Below are positions 9,524-16,765 of a stretch of DNA of 64,000 nt, in pieces. The notes beneath the pieces are model-generated. The model had not been told where the DNA came from and did no database searches. It was given only the letters and a program-made list of their open reading frames with translations. The stretch comes from JAKLKS01 sp964370855. GTDB lineage: Bacteria; Planctomycetota; JAJSAM01; JAKLKS01. The position numbers and the translations under genes are program-made. The DNA is taken from positions 23,114-87,113 of the forward strand of contig CAYJMF010000009.1 of the NCBI GenBank assembly GCA_964370855.1. Direction: 5' to 3'. The first letter of the stretch is position 1; each line of letters starts with the position of its first letter.

Positions 9524-10888
9524 ATGCCGGAGCCCGGGCCGGCCGAAGGTCGCACCCCGTTCCCCGCCTCCCGCGTCGCCGGCTTCGGCCTCCCCCTCGT
9601 CATGGGCATGGGGGGGCACGCGCTCTTCAACCTCGTGGACCTCTGGATCGTGGGCTCCCTCGGCGACGGGGCCATCGCAGCCGTCGCCATCGCGGGCCTC
9701 GTCAACTCCGTGGCCATGGTGATCCTCCAGGGGGTCTCCGACGGCTCCGTGGCGATCCTCGCCCGACGGGTGGGCGCCGGGGACCGGGAGGGGGCGGCGG
9801 CGGCGGCCCGCCAGGGGATGATGCTGGCCCTCCTCCTCGGCGTCCTCCTCGGCGTTCCCCCCTGGTGGTTCGCCCGGGAGCTGACGGCGCTCTTCGGGGC
9901 CACGGGCGAGACCCTGGAAGCGGGGACGGCCTGCCTCGAGGTGATGTCGCTGGGGTCCATCGCGATGTTCGTGATGATGCAGGCCGCCGCCTCGCTCCGC
10001 GGGACGGGATCGGGGAAGGCGCCGGCGGTGCTGCTGGCGGGGGCGAACCTCCTCAACGTCCCCCTGACCCTCGGGCTCGTGAACGGGAGCCTGGGGATGC
10101 CGAACATCGGCGTGCTCGGGGCCTGCTGGGGGACGGTCATCGCCCGGGGGGTGTTCGCGGCGGTGGGGCTCTGGCTCATGGCGGGCTCGAGCCTCCGCCT
10201 CCGCCTGCGGGGGCCGGGGCCCGACGCCGCCGTGATGGGGCGCATCCTCCGCCTCGCGCTCCCCGTCGCCGCCCAGTGGTTCGTGCGCGTCCTCCCCATC
10301 CTCGTCATCCTCGAGGTCGCCGGCCGCCTCGGCACCGCAGCCAGCGCCGGCTACGGCATCGCGAGCCGCCTCGACCAGTTCGCCATCTTCGCCACCGCGG
10401 GCTGGGGCGCCACGGCGGCCACGGCCGTGGCGCAGGGGCTCGGGGCGGGGGACCCGGCGGGGGCGGCCCGGGCCCTCCTCCGGGCCGTCCTCCTCGGCAC
10501 CGCCACCATGCTGCTCCTCGGCATCGCCTGGTTCCTCTTCGCGGAGCGGGTGATCCCCCTGGTGGGGAGGGCCGGCGGGACCACCCCGGAGGTCGTCGCC
10601 TTCGGAGCCACCTACCTCCGCACCGTAGCCTTCGGCTACCCGTTCCTCGGGGCGGCCCTGGTGCTGTCCATGGGGCTCGGCGGGGCGGGAAGCGTGAAGG
10701 TCCCCCTGGCCCTGGACGCCGTCGTGCTGGTGGGCATCCAGGTCCCCCTGGTCCTCCACCTCGCCCCGACGGGGCCGGGGGAGTCCGCGGAGGCCGCGTG
10801 GTGGGCCGTGGCCGGCACCTACGCGCTCCTCGCCCTCGTCTACGCCGGCGTCGCCCTCGCCGGATGGTGGAAGCGCGCGCGGGTCTGA
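9524..10888 (+). CDS. MATE family efflux transporter
   Basis: 454 residues with about 12 hydrophobic segments in two MatE halves (roughly 20-230 and 245-445). First-helix motifs resemble the family (PLVMGMGGHALFNLVDLWIVG), as does RGTGSGKAPAV after the fifth segment. MATE proteins export organic cations, drugs or lipid-linked compounds using Na+ or H+ gradients. The ATG at 9524 lies 19 bases after the receiver gene; it may be co-transcribed but is functionally separate. Substrate cannot be inferred. Confidence 0.88.
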   Translation: MPEPGPAEGRTPFPASRVAGFGLPLVMGMGGHALFNLVDLWIVGSLGDGAIAAVAIAGLVNSVAMVILQGVSDGSVAILARRVGAGDREGAAAAARQGMMLALLLGVLLGVPPWWFARELTALFGATGETLEAGTACLEVMSLGSIAMFVMMQAAASLRGTGSGKAPAVLLAGANLLNVPLTLGLVNGSLGMPNIGVLGACWGTVIARGVFAAVGLWLMAGSSLRLRLRGPGPDAAVMGRILRLALPVAAQWFVRVLPILVILEVAGRLGTAASAGYGIASRLDQFAIFATAGWGATAATAVAQGLGAGDPAGAARALLRAVLLGTATMLLLGIAWFLFAERVIPLVGRAGGTTPEVVAFGATYLRTVAFGYPFLGAALVLSMGLGGAGSVKVPLALDAVVLVGIQVPLVLHLAPTGPGESAEAAWWAVAGTYALLALVYAGVALAGWWKRARV

Positions 10889-10938
10889 GCCCTTCCTCCC
10901 CGCGCGCCCCCCCGCGGGGTAGACTCGCGCGCTGCCCC

Positions 10939-12072
10939 ATGGAATCCCGCACCGACCCCGAAGGCTCCGGCGACCGCGTCGAGAAGACCGAGCGGCTGCT
11001 CAACCTCGTCTCCTGCCTGCTCGCGGCGAGGACGCCGGTCCCCTTCAGCGACATCCGCGGGGAGGTCGTGGGCTACGACGACGACGCCGACGCCGAGGCC
11101 ATGGAGAAGCGCTTCGACCGGGACAAGGCGGAGCTCCGCGCCCTCGGCGTCCCCATCGAGTACGTGGCCATGGACAAGCACGGGAACTCCGGCTACGGGA
11201 TCCGCAAGGACCGCTACTTCCTCCCCGAGATCTCCCTCGACGCCGAGGAGGCCCTGGTCCTCGCCGTGCTCCACCGCATGGCGTCGGAGGGCGGGGCGGC
11301 GCTCGGTCCGAACCTCCTCTCGGCCCTGCAGAAGGTGAGCGCCGACAGTCCCCTCGGGGACGGGCTCAAGACCTCCATCGCGGAGCAGCACGCCTTCGGG
11401 CTGCGCCCGGGCCGCGGCGGGGACGGGGAGCACGAGGCGCTGGAGACCCTCACGGAGGCGGTGCTCACGCGCCGCCGGGTGCGCTTCCGCTACTACGCCA
11501 TCGGGCCCGACCGCACCCTCGACCGGGACGTCGAGCCCTGGGGCCTCGGGTACAACGAGGGGCACTGGTACCTGGTCGGCTGGGACCACCTGCGCAAGGC
11601 CGTGCGCAACTTCCGCGTGGACCGCATCCGCGGGCGCGTGAAGGCGGGACCGCCGGCGGCCTTCGAGGTGAAGGCGGACTTCAAGGTGCAGGAGCACATC
11701 GGGCGGCCCCCCTGGGAGTTCGAGGACCGCGGTCCCGTGAAGGCGACCATCCGGTTCGTTCCGGCCCTGGCCTGGATGGTGAAGGAGAACCTCCGCCCGG
11801 GGGAGCGGTTCCGGGTGGAGGCCGACGGGTCGGGGATCCTCGACGTGGTGGCGAGGGACCGGGCGGCGCTGCTCCGTTTCGTCATGAAGCACGGCCGCCT
11901 CGCCGAGGTCGTGGCCCCCGCGGATCTCCGGCGGGAGGCCCGGGAGGCCTACGGGCGGACCCTGGAACTCCACCGGGGCGCGCCGGGGGTCCCGGCCCCG
12001 GACCGGGCGCCGAAGGCGGCGCCGGCCCGCGCCCGCGGGGCGGGGAGGGCCGGCCGTGGCCGCACCGCTTGA
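10939..12072 (+). CDS. pafB: WYL-domain transcriptional regulator, PafB-like
   Basis: 377 residues. An N-terminal winged helix (about 15-90, TERLLNLVSCLLAARTPV and FDRDKAELRALGVPIE, typical of PafB) is followed by the WYL domain (about 165-250; RFRYYAIG, WYLVGWDH, RNFRVDRI) and a WCX-type C-terminal extension, then a basic Ala/Arg-rich tail. PafB with PafC forms a DNA-damage-responsive activator in actinobacteria, where the WYL domain senses single-stranded DNA. A TAGACT box precedes the ATG by 13 bases. The downstream pafC-like gene overlaps by 17 bases, matching the known pair. Confidence 0.85.
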   Translation: MESRTDPEGSGDRVEKTERLLNLVSCLLAARTPVPFSDIRGEVVGYDDDADAEAMEKRFDRDKAELRALGVPIEYVAMDKHGNSGYGIRKDRYFLPEISLDAEEALVLAVLHRMASEGGAALGPNLLSALQKVSADSPLGDGLKTSIAEQHAFGLRPGRGGDGEHEALETLTEAVLTRRRVRFRYYAIGPDRTLDRDVEPWGLGYNEGHWYLVGWDHLRKAVRNFRVDRIRGRVKAGPPAAFEVKADFKVQEHIGRPPWEFEDRGPVKATIRFVPALAWMVKENLRPGERFRVEADGSGILDVVARDRAALLRFVMKHGRLAEVVAPADLRREAREAYGRTLELHRGAPGVPAPDRAPKAAPARARGAGRAGRGRTA

Positions 12073-13105
12073 ACGCCTGCGCCGCGCCCTGACGCTCATC
12101 CCGCTCCTCCAGAGGCGACAGGGGATGCGCATCACCGCCATCGCCCGCTACCTCGGCGTGACCCCCCGGGAGGTGTCCGAGGAGATCCGGGACCTCGTCA
12201 TGATGTGCGGCGTCCCCCCCTACTTCCCGCACAACTACATCGGGTTCTTCATCGAGGGGGACCGCGTCTTCGTCCGCTTCGCCGACCACTTCCGCAGGCC
12301 CGTGCGGCTCACCCTCCCCGAGGCCCTCTCCCTCAACCTCGCGCTCCGCACGCTGGAGGGCTCCTCGGGCCGCGCCTTCGGCCCGGCCCTCCTCGGGCTG
12401 CGGAGGAAGATCCGCGAGGTCCTCGCCCCGGACGAGGCGCGGAGCCTCCAGGACGCCGAGCGCCGCATCGTCGCCCCCTCGGGGCCCGGCGCCGAGGCGG
12501 CGCGGCGCCTCCAGATCCTCCGGGAGGCCATGGGCCGCGCCCGACGCTGCCGCATCGAGTACTTCGCCAGCCACCGGGGCGTGATGACGGAGAGGGTGGT
12601 GGAGCCCCTCGGCGTGGTGGAGAACGGCGGGGACTGGTACTGCATCGCCCAGGACTCGGTGCGGAAGACCCCGGTGCCCTTCCGCACGGACCGCATCCGG
12701 ACGGTGACGGTGCTCGAGGAGGAGTTCGACCCGCCGGAGCACTTCGACGCCTCCAAGTGGAGGGGCGCGGAGATGTTCCGGCCCCGCGGCGACGAGGCCG
12801 CGGTCCGGATCCGCTTCGGCCCCGCCGTGGCCCGCTTCATCCGCGAGCAGTCGGACCCGAGGGAGATCACGGAGCTGGCCGACGGGGGGATCGTGCGCCG
12901 CCTGCGCTCCTCCTCCATCCAGTGGGTCGTCTCGCAGGTGCTTCGGCACGCGCCCCACGCCGAGGTGCTGGAGCCGCCCGAGGTCCGCGCCGCCGTGGCC
13001 GAGACCTGCGCGGCGGTGCTTGCGGCGCCGGCCCGGAAGGGGAAGCCGGCGGGCCCGAAGCCCGCGAGGAAGGCGCCGGCCCGGCGCCGGGGCACGGGGA
13101 GGTAG
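12056..13105 (+). CDS. pafC: WYL-domain transcriptional regulator, PafC-like
   Basis: 349 residues, paralogous to the preceding gene: N-terminal winged helix (LERLRRALTLIPLLQRRQGM, IARYLGVTPREVSEEIRDL), a WYL core (about 160-225; CRIEYFAS, DWYCIAQD, FRTDRIRTV), a C-terminal extension and a Lys/Pro/Ala-rich basic tail. GTG start inside the end of the pafB-like gene, so production is coupled and a heteromer is likely. Regulon unknown; no proteasome, Pup or DNA repair gene lies nearby. Confidence 0.85.
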   Translation: MAAPLERLRRALTLIPLLQRRQGMRITAIARYLGVTPREVSEEIRDLVMMCGVPPYFPHNYIGFFIEGDRVFVRFADHFRRPVRLTLPEALSLNLALRTLEGSSGRAFGPALLGLRRKIREVLAPDEARSLQDAERRIVAPSGPGAEAARRLQILREAMGRARRCRIEYFASHRGVMTERVVEPLGVVENGGDWYCIAQDSVRKTPVPFRTDRIRTVTVLEEEFDPPEHFDASKWRGAEMFRPRGDEAAVRIRFGPAVARFIREQSDPREITELADGGIVRRLRSSSIQWVVSQVLRHAPHAEVLEPPEVRAAVAETCAAVLAAPARKGKPAGPKPARKAPARRRGTGR

Positions 13106-13108
13106 ATC

Positions 13109-14293
13109 GTGGAAATCCGCGCATCGCGCCGCATCGCCTCGACGGGAGCCTACGCCTTCGCCGAGGTGGACGCGGCGGCGGAACGGCTGCGCGCCGCCGG
13201 GGTGGACGTCATCGACTTCGGGGTGGGGGACCCGACGGACCCGACGCCGGCCCTCGTTCGGGAGGCCGTCAAGGGGGCCGTGGACGCGCGGGCCCGCTCC
13301 GGCTACCCGTCCTACGTGGGAGACCCGGGCTTCCGCGCCGCGGCGGCGCGGTGGATGGAGGGCCGCTTCGGCGTCGCCCTCGACCCCGCCACGGAGGTGA
13401 CGACGACCATCGGCTCGAAGGAGGCGGTCTTCCACTTCCCCCTCTCCCTCGTGGACCCGGGCGAGCTGGTGCTCATCCCGAGCCCCGGCTACCCGCCCTA
13501 CAGCCGCGGGACGCGCTTCGCCGGCGGGGAGGCCTGGTTCTATCCCGTGCGCCGGGAGGACGGCTGGCTGCCGCGGCTCGACGCCATCCCCGACGAGGTC
13601 GCCCGCCGCGCCCGCCTCCTCTGGATCAACTACCCGAACTCGCCGAGCGGGGCGCTGGCGCCCCTTTCCTTCCTCGAGGAGGCGGCGGCCTGGTGCCGCG
13701 CGCGGGGCATCGTGCTCGCTTCCGACGAGGCCTACTCGGAGTTCTACTTCGGTACGGAGCGGCCCCGGTCGGCCCTGGAGACGGGGAAGGAGGGGGTGGT
13801 CGCCTTCTTCTCGCTCTCCAAGCGCTCCTACATGACGGGCTGGCGCATCGGCTGGGCGGCGGGGGACCCGCGCATCGTGGCCCTCTTCCGGAAGGTGAAG
13901 ACGAACATCGATTCCGGGACCCCGACCTTCATCCAGGACGCGGCGGCGGCGGCGCTCGGCGACGAGGCGCACGTGGAGGCGATGCGGACGGAGGTCCGGG
14001 CGCGCCGCGACGTGCTCTGCGGGGCGCTGAAGGCGATGGGGCTCCCGGACTGCACGCCGCCGGCGACGCTCTACGTCTGGCAGAGGACGCCGGAGGGGAT
14101 GAGCGGGGTGGAGTTCGCGAAGAGGCTGCTCGATCCCGAGGTGGCCATCGTCACGACGCCGGGGGAGTGGATCTCCGATGCGCTCGCCGACGGCAGCAAC
14201 CCGGGGGCGGGGTACGTGCGGTTCGCGCTCGTTCCGTCGCTGGAGGATACGCGGAGGGCGGGGGAGAGGCTGCGGCGGGTGCGGCTCGGGTAG
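13109..14293 (+). CDS. PLP-dependent aminotransferase class I/II (DapL/DapC-like)
   Basis: 394 residues, fold type I. The N-terminus has DFGVGDPTDPTP, the PLP phosphate/ring contacts are GSKEAVFH, NYPNSPSGA and DEAYSEFYF, and the Schiff-base lysine is Lys238 in SLSKRSYMTGWRIGW. This motif set is typical of LL-diaminopimelate / succinyldiaminopimelate / aspartate aminotransferases. Exact substrate cannot be assigned. GTG start 3 bases after the pafC stop. asd, needed for diaminopimelate, is in the same window at 38.5 kb but not linked. Confidence 0.85.
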   Translation: MEIRASRRIASTGAYAFAEVDAAAERLRAAGVDVIDFGVGDPTDPTPALVREAVKGAVDARARSGYPSYVGDPGFRAAAARWMEGRFGVALDPATEVTTTIGSKEAVFHFPLSLVDPGELVLIPSPGYPPYSRGTRFAGGEAWFYPVRREDGWLPRLDAIPDEVARRARLLWINYPNSPSGALAPLSFLEEAAAWCRARGIVLASDEAYSEFYFGTERPRSALETGKEGVVAFFSLSKRSYMTGWRIGWAAGDPRIVALFRKVKTNIDSGTPTFIQDAAAAALGDEAHVEAMRTEVRARRDVLCGALKAMGLPDCTPPATLYVWQRTPEGMSGVEFAKRLLDPEVAIVTTPGEWISDALADGSNPGAGYVRFALVPSLEDTRRAGERLRRVRLG

Positions 14294-14318
14294 GGCGTTC
14301 CGCGCCTCCGGCGCGGTG

Positions 14319-14380
14319 GCGCCCGTTTCGCGAGGGTCCGGTCCGGAAAGGATCGGACCGGACCCTCGCGAAACGGGCGC
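14319..14380. repeat. Perfect 27-bp inverted repeat, 8-base loop
   Basis: Arms 14319-14345 and 14354-14380 begin GCGCCCGTTTCGCGAGGGTC. It lies 26 bases after the aminotransferase stop and could act as a terminator, but the length and perfection exceed that need. No second copy in the window. Confidence 0.75.
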
Positions 14381-14698
14381 GTTGGACGTCAACGGACGGG
14401 AGGGGAGGAGGGGGAGAGGAGGGGAGAGGAGGGGAGAGGCGACGGCCAGGAGTTCCGTACGGTCTCCCTCTTTCAAGGGGGGAAGAGGAAGGGGAAGGGG
14501 GGAAGGGGGAAGGGGGGATTGAAGGAGCCCTTGTTCCTCCCTCCTCTCACGGACCTCCAACCTCCCGCCGTGGCCTTTCCCGCCTCTTCCGTCGCAACTC
14601 CCGAGAATCGCCCGCTCTCCCCTCCTCCCTTCTGTAGCGACCCCGCCCCCCTCTCCCGACGAGCCACGGTCCGTACGATGACCCGCCTCTCCATGCAC

Positions 14699-14782
14699 GC
14701 CCGGGAGATCCACATCGGGGGGGCGGGAGGAGGTGGAGAAGCACGGGAAATCCCGCTCCCCCCCGATGTGGATCTCCCGGGC
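14699..14782. repeat. Perfect 25-bp inverted repeat, 34-base loop
   Basis: Arms 14699-14723 and 14758-14782 share GCCCGGGAGATCCACATCGG and end in seven G/C. Different sequence from families A and B. No second copy in the window. Confidence 0.75.
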
Positions 14783-14959
14783 GAACCGGCCACGCAAAGC
14801 CCCCTCGAATCCCCGGTCCGCTCCCCCCGTTCCCTTCCCGGGAGAGAGAGCGGGCAACGGTCGTCCGGGAGGGAAGGGAGGGGAGGAGAGGGGACGGAAG
14901 GCGGTGATGCCCCGTGTTGAGAACCCCGATCCCCCCCTTCCCCTCCCGCCTCCCGGGTG

Positions 14960-14965
14960 TAGGAT
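14960..14965 (+). promoter_or_regulatory. -10 box TAGGAT of the secreted repeat protein
   Basis: GTAGGATC lies 42 bases before the ATG at 15007, leaving a leader with a GGAG ribosome binding site. No -35 is recognisable. Confidence 0.4.
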
Positions 14966-15006
14966 CTCCCGGAAGGCCGCTGCTCCCACACCCCGGAGAT
15001 CTCGCC

Positions 15007-16557
15007 ATGAAGACCCTGCTCGCCTCCCTCTCCCTTCGCCGCCGCCTCGGCGCCGCCGCGCTCCTCGTGGGCGCGGCCTTCCTGCTCGCCCCGGGGAGCC
15101 TCCTCGGCGAGGCCGCCGGCGGGATGGGCCGCAGGAGCGCCGACATGGTGCCCGGCCCCGAGGGCGAGGCCACCGACGCCGAGGGCCGGGTGGACGTCAA
15201 GCGCAACACCCGCGGTGAGAGCGTCCGCCTGCGGCTCCGCAACCTCGAGCCCCGCGCCGACTACGAGATCCGCGACGGCGCGACGGGCGAGGTCCTCGGC
15301 CGGGTCCACGCGAACCGCCGCGGCCGCGCCAAGGCCCGCATCCGCAGCGCGGGCTCCGGGGCGGAGGCCATGGGTGGCCGCGCCCTCGAGGTCCGCCGCG
15401 TGGGCGGCGACGGGGCGGTCCTCACCTGCGAGGTCCCCGGCGACGGCAACGAGCCGCCGAAGGACGCGTGGGGCTCGGGCGAGGGCACGTACCTCACTGG
15501 CTGGGTGGGCACGGAGCCCGACGCCGCCGTGCAGGTCTCCCTCTCCATGGACTCCTCCTCCTACGACGGGGAGGACGGCGCCTACGCCTGGGAATCGATG
15601 TCCCTGTTCGTCTACGGCGAGGACGTGCCGGGCCCCGTGGTCCTGCGCATCGCCGACGGCGAGGGCGTGCTCGAGACGGTGGCCACCGTCGAGAAGCTCG
15701 ATTTCGAGGGGACGGAGCCGGACGGGACGAGGCCCGGCGGCGATGGCGACGGAATCAACTTCGCCATGGACCCCGCGGGGAACGACCGCGGCGACGCTCC
15801 CGGCGGCGACGGCGGGCCGGACGGTCCGCCGGAGTGGATCCCCCAGGACTTCTTCTCCTGGTCCGCCGACGGGGAGTCCCTCCCCTTCGGCGTGGAGACG
15901 GTGGCCGCCCTCGCCGGCCGCGCCTTCGAGGTGGCCGACGCCGACGGGACCGTCCTCCTCTCCGGCTTCCTCCCGGAACTGGAGGAGATCCGCTTCGATC
16001 CGCCGGTCGGCGAGGGGACGTACCTCTCGGGGCAGGTCTCCACCGGTCCCGACGCCGCGGTGCAGGTCTTCCTCTCCATGGAGTCGATGACCTGGCCCGC
16101 GGAGGACGGCTCCTACGAATCCATCATGCTCTTCGTCTCCGGCGAGAACGTGGCCGGCCCTGTCTCCCTCCTCGTCGCCGACGGCGAGGGGGTCCTCCGC
16201 GAGGTCGCGAGCCTCGAGGAGAACGCGTGGTACGGGGAGCCCGGCAACGGGTGGATGGTCCCCATGGGCGGCCCCATGGGCGGGGAGGACGGCTCCTGCC
16301 CCGTCGAGGATCGCCCCGACTTCGGCGACTTCAGCTCCTACTCCTGGTTCGCTTCGAGCAAGGACGAGACGGGACTGCCCTTCGACGCGGCCGCCCTGTC
16401 CGACCTCTCCGGGCGCGCCTTCGAGGTGAGGGACGGCGAGGGGAACCTCCTCCTGTCCGGCGACCTGCCGGAACTGGAGGAGGTCGTCCACGAGCCGATG
16501 CCCATGGACGGGGATCCGGCCACGGGCGGCGACGGCTGGATGAACATGGCGCGGTAG
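15007..16557 (+). CDS. Secreted acidic protein with internal duplicated modules, function unknown
   Basis: 516 residues. Signal peptide about 1-37 (Lys/Arg start, hydrophobic core GAAALLVGAAFLLAPGSLL). The mature part is acidic and built of repeated modules: a strand pair with RAFEV..(D/E)G..LLSG.LPELEE occurs near 310-335 and 465-490, and GTYL(T/S)G.V.T.PDAAVQV.LSM near 160-182 and 337-359, followed each time by a FVxGExVxGPVxLxxADGEGVL segment. The first ~110 residues hold one more diverged RALEVRR module. This looks like a beta-sandwich or adhesin-like surface protein made by duplication. I recognise no named family. The B1 palindrome starts directly after the stop. Confidence 0.8.
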   Translation: MKTLLASLSLRRRLGAAALLVGAAFLLAPGSLLGEAAGGMGRRSADMVPGPEGEATDAEGRVDVKRNTRGESVRLRLRNLEPRADYEIRDGATGEVLGRVHANRRGRAKARIRSAGSGAEAMGGRALEVRRVGGDGAVLTCEVPGDGNEPPKDAWGSGEGTYLTGWVGTEPDAAVQVSLSMDSSSYDGEDGAYAWESMSLFVYGEDVPGPVVLRIADGEGVLETVATVEKLDFEGTEPDGTRPGGDGDGINFAMDPAGNDRGDAPGGDGGPDGPPEWIPQDFFSWSADGESLPFGVETVAALAGRAFEVADADGTVLLSGFLPELEEIRFDPPVGEGTYLSGQVSTGPDAAVQVFLSMESMTWPAEDGSYESIMLFVSGENVAGPVSLLVADGEGVLREVASLEENAWYGEPGNGWMVPMGGPMGGEDGSCPVEDRPDFGDFSSYSWFASSKDETGLPFDAAALSDLSGRAFEVRDGEGNLLLSGDLPELEEVVHEPMPMDGDPATGGDGWMNMAR

Positions 16558-16722
16558 GGGAATACGGTACCCGACCCCATTCATTGGGGGGGGGGGGGGG
16601 GGGGGGCGCGGGGGGGGGTGCGGGGGGCCCCCCCCCGATGCCGGGGGGGGGGCCCGGGCCCCCCCCCCCGGGCACCCCCCGCCCCCCCACCCCCTATTAA
16701 CCGGGCCGGGTACCGTATTCCC
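16558..16722. repeat. Family B palindromic element, copy 1 (interior degenerate)
   Basis: Ends GGGAATACGGTACCCG (16558-16573) and its perfect inverse (16707-16722). It begins on the base after the TAG stop of the preceding gene. The interior is a long poly-G then poly-C block that looks like corrupted consensus rather than real sequence; compare the clean copies at 51925 and 62453. Confidence 0.7.
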
Positions 16723-16765
16723 GTATACACCGGCCTGCGGATCGTCGAAGTACCATGGGTCCCCC

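Larger units (their letters stand above)
14294..15006. other. 713-base gene-free, palindrome-rich stretch
   Basis: No credible gene. It contains two unrelated perfect palindromes (14319-14380 and 14699-14782), long purine-rich tracts (about 14396-14440 and 14476-14518) with the opposite pyrimidine-rich tract around 14600-14660, and a TAGGAT box before the next gene. Open frames across it are low-complexity Arg/Gly/Pro strings. Confidence 0.6.

Noticed and set aside
16580..16700. Poly-G/poly-C block as a G-quadruplex element
   Set aside because: The run structure and the comparison with clean family B copies indicate corrupted consensus rather than a biological signal.
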